DNA of 64,000 bases from Pseudothioclava sp033100795. GTDB lineage: Bacteria; Pseudomonadota; Alphaproteobacteria; Rhodobacterales; Rhodobacteraceae. The notes beneath the pieces were generated by a model. It was not told the DNA's origin and did no database searches. It saw only the letters and a program-made list of their open reading frames with translations. Of this stretch, positions 43,979-51,782 are shown in pieces. Location of the stretch: the NCBI RefSeq assembly GCF_033100795.1, contig NZ_JAWLVI010000002.1, forward strand, positions 355,575 to 419,574, written 5' to 3'. Made by a program: the position numbers and the translations under genes. The number at the start of each line of letters is the position of its first letter. Position 1 is the first letter of the stretch.

Positions 43979-45954
43979 AGCGCCAGCCCCGTCAGCCGCC
44001 CCTCGCGGATAGCGGCGGCGGCAAGGCGCGGTGCGCTGGCGTCGCCGATCAGATGCGGCGTAATCCCAAGAGCCAAAAGGTCGTGATAAAGCGCCGTATC
44101 CGCGCGGTTGCCCGTCGCCAGAACCAGCGTATCAGCGGCAATCTCGAACGCCTCTCCGGTTAAAAGCGACACACAGCGCGCCCCCGCATCGGTCCATTCG
44201 GCAATCGCGGCCTCGGTCACAAAGCGCGCGCCCAATCCCGCCAACGTCTGGCGTGCGGGCAGATCGGCGGCCGAGCGCCCCAGTTCACGCGCGATCATCG
44301 CGTCCGGCGTGACAATCGTCACCGCATGACCGGCTTCGGCCAGATGCCATGCCGTGCCGATGCCGCGCCAATGGCCGCCCTCATCCAGCACGATCACGCG
44401 ATGCCCCAGACGCGCCGCGCGGCCCATCACATCCTCGGTCGACGAGACGTTCCCGCGACCGACACCCGGAAGCGTTGCGATATGAGGCAGCGCTTTTTGA
44501 AAGCCCGTGCCCTCGGGCAAAGATCCGGTCGCCAGAACCACCTCATCCGCACTGATGGCGGCGATCTCATCGGCATCGAGGTAGGTGTTGTAACGCACCT
44601 CGACCCCAAGCTGCGCGAGCTGACGACCATACCAGTCGATCAGATCGGTGATCTGCGCGCGGCGCGGTTGCAGCCCGGCAAGGCGGAACTGGCCGCCAAG
44701 CTCCGCGCTGGCCTCGGCCAGAATAACCCTATGCCCGCGCTCGGCGGCGACGCGCGCGGCCTCGAGCCCCGCAGGACCTCCGCCCACCACCAACACGGAT
44801 TTGGGGTTGTCGGCAGGCGTGAACCTGTCACCGCCCCACAGATATTCATGCCCCACCGAAGGGTTGATCAGGCATGAGATATAATAGTCGCGCCCACGCC
44901 GCCCCCAACACTGCTGATTGCAGCACAGACAGCCGCGAATATCATCCGTGCGCCCCTCGCGCGTCTTATTGACCAGATGCGGGTCAGCGATTTGCCCGCG
45001 CACGATCGACACCAGATCGCTGCGGCCCGCACCCAGAAGGGTATTCGCGTTCTCCGGCGTGCGGATGTTCGATTCCGCCGTCACCCGCGCCGACAGCCCC
45101 GCCTGTTTCAGGCGCTCGGCCAGATCGGCGCCAAGGTTCTCGGGGTATTGGAAGGTAGGCAGGATTTTCTGATGCTCGAAATAGCTGCCCGACCCGACGG
45201 TGACGTAATCCATCAACCCTTCGGCATCATGCAGCGCCACGATCTCGACCATCTCGTCGCGGCTCAGGCAGACCTCGACCTCGGCAGCATCGTTGATCGC
45301 CAGCCCGATGATGAAGTCCTCGCCGCAGACCGCACGGATACGCCGCATCACTTCGCGCGAAAAGCGGGTGCGGTTCTCGAGGCTGCCGCCCCAGTCGTCG
45401 CTGCGCTGGTTTGAAAACGGCGTCCAGAACTGGTCCAGCAGGCAGTGATAGGCCGCCCAGACCTCGACCCCGTCAAAGCCCGCCTTCTGGCACCGGATCG
45501 CGGATTGCACGAAACCCTCGATGGTTTCTTCGATCTCGGCCACGGTCATTTCGTGGCTGCCGTCGTTGTCGTGATAGCTTGGCCCGCCGGACGGCGACCA
45601 GTTCGCGTGCCAGCTATTGTCCCAGTCGCCATGTGCGCCGACATGGTAAAGCTGCTGGATCATCACCGCGCCCTCGGCCTGACAGGCTTCGGTGATGCGG
45701 CGAAAAGGCGCGATCACATCGTCCGAGGAATGGCGGAAATTGCCCCGCGTCAGAACGGCAGCGGCATGAACCGGCATCGGCTCGACCACGATCATCGCGG
45801 CCCCGCCTTTCGCACGTTCGACATAATAGCCAAGGTGCTGATCTCCGGGCAGCCCGTCTTGTGCCATGTTGGTCGTATGCGCGCCGAAAACGATCCGGTT
45901 CTTCAGGATTTTGTGGCGCAGTTGCAGGGGCGAAAAAATGTGCTTGAGGCTCAT
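43975..45954 (-). CDS. TMADH-like NADH:flavin oxidoreductase (probable N-methylproline demethylase)
   Basis: The 659-residue protein has two parts. The N-terminal FMN TIM barrel (old yellow enzyme fold) runs to about residue 335. A [4Fe-4S] motif follows (CLCCNQQCWGRRG, then SCLINP), and then a C-terminal FAD/NAD(P) domain with VLVVGGGPAGLEAARVA near 390. The same architecture occurs in trimethylamine dehydrogenase, dimethylglycine demethylase and the N-methylproline demethylase of stachydrine pathways. It could remove the second N-methyl group as formaldehyde. It is downstream of the second MttB-like gene on the same strand, 85 bases apart with a hairpin between them. Confidence 0.85.
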   Translation of the reverse strand: MSLKHIFSPLQLRHKILKNRIVFGAHTTNMAQDGLPGDQHLGYYVERAKGGAAMIVVEPMPVHAAAVLTRGNFRHSSDDVIAPFRRITEACQAEGAVMIQQLYHVGAHGDWDNSWHANWSPSGGPSYHDNDGSHEMTVAEIEETIEGFVQSAIRCQKAGFDGVEVWAAYHCLLDQFWTPFSNQRSDDWGGSLENRTRFSREVMRRIRAVCGEDFIIGLAINDAAEVEVCLSRDEMVEIVALHDAEGLMDYVTVGSGSYFEHQKILPTFQYPENLGADLAERLKQAGLSARVTAESNIRTPENANTLLGAGRSDLVSIVRGQIADPHLVNKTREGRTDDIRGCLCCNQQCWGRRGRDYYISCLINPSVGHEYLWGGDRFTPADNPKSVLVVGGGPAGLEAARVAAERGHRVILAEASAELGGQFRLAGLQPRRAQITDLIDWYGRQLAQLGVEVRYNTYLDADEIAAISADEVVLATGSLPEGTGFQKALPHIATLPGVGRGNVSSTEDVMGRAARLGHRVIVLDEGGHWRGIGTAWHLAEAGHAVTIVTPDAMIARELGRSAADLPARQTLAGLGARFVTEAAIAEWTDAGARCVSLLTGEAFEIAADTLVLATGNRADTALYHDLLALGITPHLIGDASAPRLAAAAIREGRLTGLAL

Positions 45955-46005
45955 AGCGCGCTTTCCGGCAGAGTCGTATTTTGGTCAGACTGGCATGAAA
46001 CGAAC

Positions 46006-46033
46006 AAGGGCGCGACCCATTCGCCGCGCCCTT
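46006..46033 (-). terminator. Hairpin after the second MttB-like gene
   Basis: AAGGGCGCG and CGCGCCCTT form a 9-bp stem with a 10-base loop. The following minus-strand sequence is only moderately T-rich, so it may be a weak terminator or a 3'-end stabiliser upstream of the demethylase gene. Confidence 0.55.
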
Positions 46034-46039
46034 TGCATC

Positions 46040-47617
46040 TTAATACCAAGCATCCGGCATCGAGGCTTTCTTGCGCGCGATATAGTCTTTCAGCGCCTCG
46101 TCAATCCCCTCGTCCATATGCGGGGCTTCGTATTCGGCCAAAATCTTCTTCCACCGCGTATTTGCACGCTGAGCTGCATCAATCCCGCCTTGCTCGGACC
46201 AGGTTTCCCACGGCTGATCGTCGTTCAGCGCGCTGTCCCAATAGGCGGTTTCATAGTGGCGCAGCGTATGGTCGGTCGAGAACAGGTGCTCGCCCGGCCC
46301 GAATTGCGCCAAAGCGTCGAAGCCAAGCGCATCCTCGTCGACCTCCATCCCCTTCATATAGGCATGAAGCGCACCGCACATATCGGTATCCATCACGAAT
46401 TTCTCGTAGGACATCGACAGCAGGCCATCAAGGAAGCCCGCCGAGTGCAGGATATAGTTCGCGCCGCCCTGAATGGCCGACATCATCGACATCATCGACT
46501 GCTGCATCGCCTGACCGTCGGGCATCTTCGAGGTCGAGAAGTTCCCCGCACAGCGCAGCGGCAGTTGCAGGCGCCGCGCAAGCTGCCCCATCACCAGCGA
46601 ACCAAGCGCAGGCTCGGGGGTGCCAAAGGTGGGCGAGCCGGTGCGCAGCGACATCGACGACAGGAAGCCCGCCAGAACCGTCGGCGCACCCGGACGCACA
46701 AGCTGTGTCAGGGCGCAGGACGACATCGATTCCGCCAGACATTGCGCGACCGAACCCGCCATCGTCAGCGGAGACACCGCGCCACCCAGAAGGAAGGGCA
46801 GGTGGATCGACGCCTGACCTGCCTCGGCATAGGTGCGGATGCCCTGCGTCGTCACACCATCCAGCACCAGCGGCGAGGTGGTGTTGAAGTTGCCCATGAT
46901 AACACAGTTATTATCAACAAACCCCGAGCCGAACAGGATGCGGCACATCTCGATGCTGTCGGCGGCGCGCTCGGGCGCGGTGATCGAGCCAAGGAAACCA
47001 CGGTCCGAATAGCGCATATGGGCGTAAACCATATCGAGGTGGCGCTTGTTCACCGGCACATCGGTCGGCTCGCAGATCGTGCCGCCCGAGTGGTGCAGCC
47101 ACGGCGAGGATTGCCCAAGCTTCACAAGGTTCTCGAAGTCCGCAATCGTGCCGTAGCGGCGCGTGCCATCAATATCCATGATGAAGGGCGAGCCATAGGA
47201 CGGCGCAAAGACCGATGCCTTGCCGCCGATCACCACGTTGTTGGCCGAGTTACGCGCGCATTGCGTAAATTCGGCGGGCGCGGTTTTCAGGATCTCGCGG
47301 ACCATGCCCGGCTCGAACTTCACGCGCCACGCATTTGCGGACACGTCGCTCACGCTTGCGCCGGCTTCGCGGTAAAGCCGCACGGCTTCGGGGTCGTCGC
47401 GCACTTCGATGCCGATTTCGGCCAGAATACGCTCGGCCGTGGCCTCGATCCGGTCCAGCGCCTCTTCGCTTAGCAGGTCATAGGTCGGGATGTTGCGCGT
47501 TATATAGGGAACGCGCAGGTGCAGGTTCTGCCCCGGTTCATTACTGCGCGGCGATTGCGAACGGCCACGGCTACGGCTGCGGCGGGCGGAAGGGGGCGCA
47601 AGGGGCGTCTCGGTCAT
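46040..47617 (-). CDS. Non-pyrrolysine MttB-superfamily methyltransferase (second copy)
   Basis: The 525-residue product is a full-length MttB-like protein in one open frame. It has the Arg/Ser-rich N-terminus, RILAEIGIEVRDDPEAV, LLGGAVSPLTMAGSVAQ and QGGANYILHSAGFLDG. Identity to the first copy at 31070 is clearly partial, so they are divergent paralogues with probably different substrates or partners. The start at 47617 (MTETPLAPP) is chosen because the upstream in-frame sequence crosses the promoter region. It is divergent from a LysR gene with a palindrome between them, and it precedes the TMADH-like gene. Confidence 0.85.
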   Translation of the reverse strand: MTETPLAPPSARRSRSRGRSQSPRSNEPGQNLHLRVPYITRNIPTYDLLSEEALDRIEATAERILAEIGIEVRDDPEAVRLYREAGASVSDVSANAWRVKFEPGMVREILKTAPAEFTQCARNSANNVVIGGKASVFAPSYGSPFIMDIDGTRRYGTIADFENLVKLGQSSPWLHHSGGTICEPTDVPVNKRHLDMVYAHMRYSDRGFLGSITAPERAADSIEMCRILFGSGFVDNNCVIMGNFNTTSPLVLDGVTTQGIRTYAEAGQASIHLPFLLGGAVSPLTMAGSVAQCLAESMSSCALTQLVRPGAPTVLAGFLSSMSLRTGSPTFGTPEPALGSLVMGQLARRLQLPLRCAGNFSTSKMPDGQAMQQSMMSMMSAIQGGANYILHSAGFLDGLLSMSYEKFVMDTDMCGALHAYMKGMEVDEDALGFDALAQFGPGEHLFSTDHTLRHYETAYWDSALNDDQPWETWSEQGGIDAAQRANTRWKKILAEYEAPHMDEGIDEALKDYIARKKASMPDAWY

Positions 47618-47699
47618 GGCTGTCGTCCAGAATTCAGGGAAATCCGGACTATTTCGGCTGCGAATCCGGTTTCTGGCAATTGCAGAAAATCTTTCCCTT

Positions 47700-47718
47700 G
47701 CATTAGGTGGGCTAATGC
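47700..47718. promoter_or_regulatory. LysR-type operator palindrome
   Basis: GCATTAG and CTAATGC are perfect inverted repeats separated by GTGGG and include a T-N11-A core (T at 47703, A at 47715). The site lies 39 bases before the LysR start and 82 bases before the divergent MttB-like start. Confidence 0.55.
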
Positions 47719-47757
47719 GAAACTCTTGCCTGACCTTCCCAGACCCGAGCCGTTGAA

Positions 47758-48636
47758 ATGTCCAAGCGCCCCTATGACCTTCCCGCCATGAGCGCACTTG
47801 TCGCCTTCGAGGCCGCAGCCCGCCACGTCAGCTTCAAAGAGGCCGCGCGCGAGCTGAATGTCACCCCCGCTGCGGTCAGCCATCAGGTTAAGGCGCTGGA
47901 GGCCGAATTGCGCACCGCCCTGTTTCGCCGCCATCACCGTGGCGTCGCCCTGACCGAGACGGGTGCCTATCTTCTGGTTGCTTTGCAGCGGGGCTTCGAG
48001 GCGATGGGCGAGGCTGTCGACCAGTTGCGACAACGCTCGACGCGCGCTTCGGTCACGATCGGGGTCTCAACGGCGGTCAGTTCACTTTGGCTCACGCCAA
48101 AACTGGCGCAATTCTGGCGCGCGCATGGTGATGTTTCCGTGGCGCAGATGGTCAGCGATACGGGGGAAACGCCCCTCGAATGTGATCTGAGTATCCATTA
48201 CGGGGATATGTCGCGCGACAACGGCACCTGCAGCGTGCTGTTTCACGATCATATCATGGCACTGGCCAGTCCACGGTTTGTTGCCGCTCATCCGGTCGAG
48301 CGGGTTGAGGATCTGGCGCGGCTTTCCCTGATTCATCTGGATGCCTCGACGACGGGCTGGGTCGATTGGAGCGGATGGCTGCGCCACCTTGGCTACAAAG
48401 GTCCACTACGCGGAGGACACCGCGTGAACAATTATATGATCGCTCTGCAAGCGGCAGAGGATGACATGGGGGCGGTGCTTGGCTGGACGGGACTGACGCA
48501 AGGCTATCTGGAAACGGGGCGGCTGGTGCCGTTGCTGCCCGACCGCGTCGAGACGCCCGAGGATTTCTATATCAAGCTGCATCCCCATGCCTCGAAGCGC
48601 GCGCGGCTTGTCTATGATTGTCTGCTCGAAGGCTGA
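47758..48636 (+). CDS. LysR-family transcriptional regulator (GcvA-like)
   Basis: The 292-residue protein has an N-terminal winged HTH (FKEAARELNVTPAAVSHQVKALE) and a C-terminal type 2 periplasmic-binding-like effector domain. The PYDLPAMSALVAFEAAARH beginning and the WLTPKLAQFW linker are typical of the GcvA group. It is divergent from the second MttB-like gene and probably controls it through the palindrome between them. The effector is unknown; a betaine or glycine-type compound is reasonable. Confidence 0.9.
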   Translation: MSKRPYDLPAMSALVAFEAAARHVSFKEAARELNVTPAAVSHQVKALEAELRTALFRRHHRGVALTETGAYLLVALQRGFEAMGEAVDQLRQRSTRASVTIGVSTAVSSLWLTPKLAQFWRAHGDVSVAQMVSDTGETPLECDLSIHYGDMSRDNGTCSVLFHDHIMALASPRFVAAHPVERVEDLARLSLIHLDASTTGWVDWSGWLRHLGYKGPLRGGHRVNNYMIALQAAEDDMGAVLGWTGLTQGYLETGRLVPLLPDRVETPEDFYIKLHPHASKRARLVYDCLLEG

Positions 48637-48687
48637 CCGATGTCGCCGAAAATCCTTGCTGCCTGCCCGTGCCGATGCCGTGTGCGT

Positions 48688-48713
48688 AAAAAAGCCCCGC
48701 CGAATGGCAGGGC
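48688..48713 (-). terminator. Intrinsic terminator of rpmB
   Basis: GCCCTGCC and GGCGGGGC (minus strand) form an 8-bp stem with one mismatch around ATTC, followed by six T. Confidence 0.7.
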
Positions 48714-48740
48714 CTTGAATTCGCAAGTTAGCGCGAAAGA

Positions 48741-49028
48741 TCAGGCGGCTGCCTGAGCTTTTTCGATCGCTTTCTTGATTTTCAGTGCTTTCGTCGACAG
48801 TTCGACGTCCTTGGCTTTCGCAAGGTAGGCATCCAGACCACCGCGGTGGTCGACCGAACGCAGGCCCGCTGCCGAGATGCGAAGCTTGAACGACTGGCCA
48901 AGCACATCCGACATCAGGGTAACTTCGTTCAGGTTCGGCAGGAAGCGACGACGCGTTTTGTTGTTCGCGTGGCTCACTTTGTTGCCCGTGATCGGGCCTT
49001 TGCCGGTCAGTTCGCAAACGCGCGACAT
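48741..49028 (-). CDS. rpmB: 50S ribosomal protein L28
   Basis: The 95-residue protein is the alphaproteobacterial L28: MSRVCELTGKGPITGNKVSH, then NNKTRRRFLPNLNEV, FKLRISAAGLRSVDHRGGLD and a lysine-rich C-terminal helix. It is a component of the large ribosomal subunit. The gene stands alone with its own terminator, as usual in this group. Confidence 0.98.
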   Translation of the reverse strand: MSRVCELTGKGPITGNKVSHANNKTRRRFLPNLNEVTLMSDVLGQSFKLRISAAGLRSVDHRGGLDAYLAKAKDVELSTKALKIKKAIEKAQAAA

Positions 49029-49199
49029 AGCATCAATCCTTCGTTTCCTCGGGGGCGTAGATTCGCCCCGCTCTTCAACACATGCAGGCGCCGCAAAGGC
49101 AGCGCCCGGAAATCCGTTCGCGGGGGATACGGGGAAAGCCTGCGCGCGTCAAGCGATTCATGCGGAATTTATGCACTCAGTGCGCATCGCCGTCGAACG

Positions 49200-49889
49200 T
49201 CAGGAACATATCTCGCGCACCCATTGCGGCACAAGCTCGCTGGCGGGGCCGTGGCGCGCCTCGTCAAACCAGTCCGAGCCAGTCGAAGGGTCGAGATTCA
49301 GCTCCAGCGTTTCAGCGCCCGCGCGCGAGGCGTCCTGCACAAAGCCTGCTGCCGGATAGACATTGCCGCTGGTGCCAATCGAGACGAACAGATCGGCCGC
49401 CCGCAGCGCGCTCCAGATTTCCTCCATCCGGTAGGGCATCTCTCCGAACCAGACGATGTCGGGGCGGGTGGTATGGGCGCCGCATGCGGGACAGGCGTCA
49501 GTATGGTGCATCTCGGGCGGCGCTGGCCAGCGAAAGCCGCAGGCATGGCACAGCGCGCCCGTTAATGTGCCGTGCATATGGATAACGCGTTGCGATCCCG
49601 CGCGTTCGTGCAGATCGTCCACGTTTTGTGTGACAATCAAAACCTCGTGGCGGGGATCGCCCTCCAAGGCAGCAAGCGCCAGATGGGCGGGGTTGGGGGT
49701 AGCCTCGGCAGCGGCCTTGCGGCGCATATTATAGAAGCGGTGCACAAGGATCGGGTTGCGCAGCCAGCCTTCGGGCGTCGCAACATCCTCGATCCGATGA
49801 TCTTCCCATAGCCCATCCGACGCCCGAAAGGTCCTGATTCCGCTTTCCGCAGAAATCCCTGCGCCCGTCAGAACAACGATCTTGGCCAT
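49200..49889 (-). CDS. cobB: Sirtuin, NAD-dependent protein deacylase
   Basis: The enzyme removes acetyl or other acyl groups from lysines using NAD. The 229-residue product has VLTGAGISAESGIRTFR, VTQNVDDLHERAG, the catalytic His in IHMHGTL, a zinc site with CHACGF and CPACGAH, and VWFGEMPY. The last matches the class III (SIRT5-like) type; a Tyr-Arg pair for desuccinylation (ALxxYRxxR region) is partly matched by HRFYNMRR. The start at 49889 has GGGAGC upstream. It is divergent from the phosphatase gene with 27 bases between them. Confidence 0.95.
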   Translation of the reverse strand: MAKIVVLTGAGISAESGIRTFRASDGLWEDHRIEDVATPEGWLRNPILVHRFYNMRRKAAAEATPNPAHLALAALEGDPRHEVLIVTQNVDDLHERAGSQRVIHMHGTLTGALCHACGFRWPAPPEMHHTDACPACGAHTTRPDIVWFGEMPYRMEEIWSALRAADLFVSIGTSGNVYPAAGFVQDASRAGAETLELNLDPSTGSDWFDEARHGPASELVPQWVREICS

Positions 49890-49916
49890 GCGCGCTCCCT
49901 TCGCTAAACGCAGCCT

Positions 49917-50360
49917 ATGCGTATTCTGTTTCTCTGTCTTGGCAATATCTGCCGTTCGCCTGCCGCCGAAGCGGTAACCCGCCAACTGGCGCGCCAAACG
50001 GGGCTGGAACTGCATCTGGATTCGGCAGGCACCGGGCCGTGGCATGTGGGAGAGGCACCCTATGCGCCGATGCAACGTGCGGCCCATGCGCGTGGCTATG
50101 ACATGTCGAACCTCCGGGCACGCCAGCTGACGGCCGCGGATTTTGAGCACTTCGATCTGATTCTCGCGATGGACGCTGACAATCTGCGCGAAGCTGCTGC
50201 CCGCAGACCCGCGTCCGCGCGGGCAGAGCTGCGGTTGTTCCTGCACAAAGCAAACGGGCCGGACGCAGTGCCCGACCCGTATTATACGCGCGATTTCGAC
50301 GGCTGCCTCGATCTGATCGAAGAGGGCGCGCGTGCGTTGCTGTCAGGGCTTGCGCACTAG
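49917..50360 (+). CDS. Low-molecular-weight protein-tyrosine phosphatase
   Basis: The 147-residue cytoplasmic enzyme has the P-loop LFLCLGNICRSP (Cys7-x5-Arg13) and the general-acid Asp in PDPYYTRDF. It lacks the extended Tyr cluster that would mark a dedicated exopolysaccharide-linked Wzb, so its target is open. It is divergent from cobB, and its end overlaps the end of the next minus-strand gene by four bases. Confidence 0.93.
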   Translation: MRILFLCLGNICRSPAAEAVTRQLARQTGLELHLDSAGTGPWHVGEAPYAPMQRAAHARGYDMSNLRARQLTAADFEHFDLILAMDADNLREAAARRPASARAELRLFLHKANGPDAVPDPYYTRDFDGCLDLIEEGARALLSGLAH

Positions 50361-50665
50361 CGGGCGCACAGCGCTTCGGCGGTTTCAGCAAAGGCTTTGT
50401 AGCGCAGCCAGAAGCTCTCGTCCGAGGCGTGGTCCGACTGGCGGACCTGCTGCGCCTTGTCCGGCTCGTTGAAGAAACCCGCCGCGCGGCGCTGGTCATT
50501 GCCCGATAGCGTCATGTCCGCGACCTGCTGGATGCAGCCGCACAATGCGCGGTTTCCGGGGCGCTCGGACTTTTGGCAGGCTTTGTCGATCGCGCCGGCC
50601 TGGGCTGCACCTGCGACTGCGCAGACCGCTGCCACACCGGCCAATATCAAGAAGGGTTTGATCAT
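50357..50665 (-). CDS. Small secreted cysteine-containing protein
   Basis: The 102-residue product has a signal peptide (LILAGVAAVCAVAGAAQA) and a mature part with four Cys (KACQK, ALCGC, EALCAR). The visible features are LCGCIQQVADMTLS and SFWLRYKAFAETAEALC. Similar short proteins are common in Rhodobacterales and sometimes carry the label arginine transporter without real evidence. I do not assign a function. It is convergent with the phosphatase gene. Confidence 0.65.
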   Translation of the reverse strand: MIKPFLILAGVAAVCAVAGAAQAGAIDKACQKSERPGNRALCGCIQQVADMTLSGNDQRRAAGFFNEPDKAQQVRQSDHASDESFWLRYKAFAETAEALCAR

Positions 50666-50865
50666 TGCTCTGTCTCATATCTGCCGGGCGGCTACATTGG
50701 TCGCCCGCGCTTGTTACCGGAAAACCATAGCGTAAATCCGGCGTCAGAGCAATGAATCGTGCTGGAATTCGCCGTGTTCAAAGGGATTGAACGGGGTGGC
50801 AAAAGGGATGGTGGGGCACGGCGGCCTCCACCCCAGATATAGGGTCTGTCCCCCGAGTGGTCGTC

Positions 50866-51054
50866 TTACTCGACGACCTCGGCCTCGTAGCCCGCCCCCT
50901 TGAGGGCCGCCAGAACGGTGGCTTCCGGCAGGCCGCTGATCTCGACTTCACGGTCTTCAAGGTAGACGGTCGCCTTGCCGCCAACCTCTTCGATCGCGGC
51001 CTCGACGGCCTTTTTGCAGTGGCCGCAGGTCATTTTGGGAACGGACAGGATCAT
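50866..51054 (-). CDS. Heavy-metal-associated domain protein (CopZ-like copper chaperone)
   Basis: The 62-residue product is a single HMA domain with the metal site MTCGHCKKAVEAAI (MxCxxC) and the usual beta-alpha-beta-beta-alpha-beta pattern. It probably carries Cu(I) in the cytoplasm. No copper ATPase gene is adjacent; the gene is 11 bases downstream of the DUF2867-like gene on the same strand and may share its transcript. Confidence 0.88.
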   Translation of the reverse strand: MILSVPKMTCGHCKKAVEAAIEEVGGKATVYLEDREVEISGLPEATVLAALKGAGYEAEVVE

Positions 51055-51065
51055 CGCGGGGCTCC

Positions 51066-51641
51066 TTATGGGTTTGGTCCAGATGTGAAAGGCGCAGGAG
51101 GACTTTGCAAGAGAGTTTTGCGCAGCCGCGCCAGCATGACGCGCACAATCAGTTTATGGGCTGGCCCGACCGGAACCATATAGAGACGACCAAACGTGTT
51201 GTGGGGTTTCACGGACGAGGTAATCGCGATCTCGGTGCCTTCGGGGCAGGGGGTGGCGGTGACGCAGGTCAGCACATCAAGATGGCGGTCGCGCTCGGAG
51301 AGCAGAAGCCGCGTGGGGGTGATCTCTTCGACCAGAAAGAAGTCCAGATACTCGCCCGCCTGCGCGGAGTGACGCGGGGCGGTGCTGAACCCGCCGATCT
51401 TTCGCACCCCGAACCGCGCCGAGATCACATCGCGGAGCCGAAAGGCGAGACCCATAAGCGGCAGGGGCTGCGCCATCACCGCGTTCCAGCTGCCAAGCGC
51501 ATCAAGCGAGACCGGAACTGTCGTGCGGGCGAGGTGCAGAAAGCTGCACTCTGCGGCGGGTGCCAGAAGCCTTGCCGTCTGCGGATAGGAGGGCGGCGCG
51601 GGGTAGCTTGGCGGGAATGGTGCTGAACGGCTGTTACTCAT
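51066..51641 (-). CDS. DUF2867 family protein
   Basis: The 191-residue protein has the DUF2867 core: FRLRDVISARFGVRKIGGF, YLDFFLVEEITPTRLLLSERDRHLD-type beta strands and NTFGRLYMVPVGPAHKLIV near the C-terminus. The family function is unknown; related sequences resemble the C-terminal domain of NAD-dependent epimerase-like proteins. The start at 51641 is preferred to an upstream one at 51710 because AGAGG precedes it and the N-terminal extension is not conserved. It is divergent from lepA. Confidence 0.75.
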   Translation of the reverse strand: MSNSRSAPFPPSYPAPPSYPQTARLLAPAAECSFLHLARTTVPVSLDALGSWNAVMAQPLPLMGLAFRLRDVISARFGVRKIGGFSTAPRHSAQAGEYLDFFLVEEITPTRLLLSERDRHLDVLTCVTATPCPEGTEIAITSSVKPHNTFGRLYMVPVGPAHKLIVRVMLARLRKTLLQSPPAPFTSGPNP

Positions 51642-51782
51642 ACCTGAAACCTCTGAAATGGCCGGACTATGGCAGTCGCTGTGCCGCGAAACAAGCCGTT
51701 GGTTCCGCATTGGAGACGGGTCAGGCGGGGTCTCCGCGAATCCCTCTTCCCGCCCCCGTTTTTAAAGGCTATACGCGCGCCC

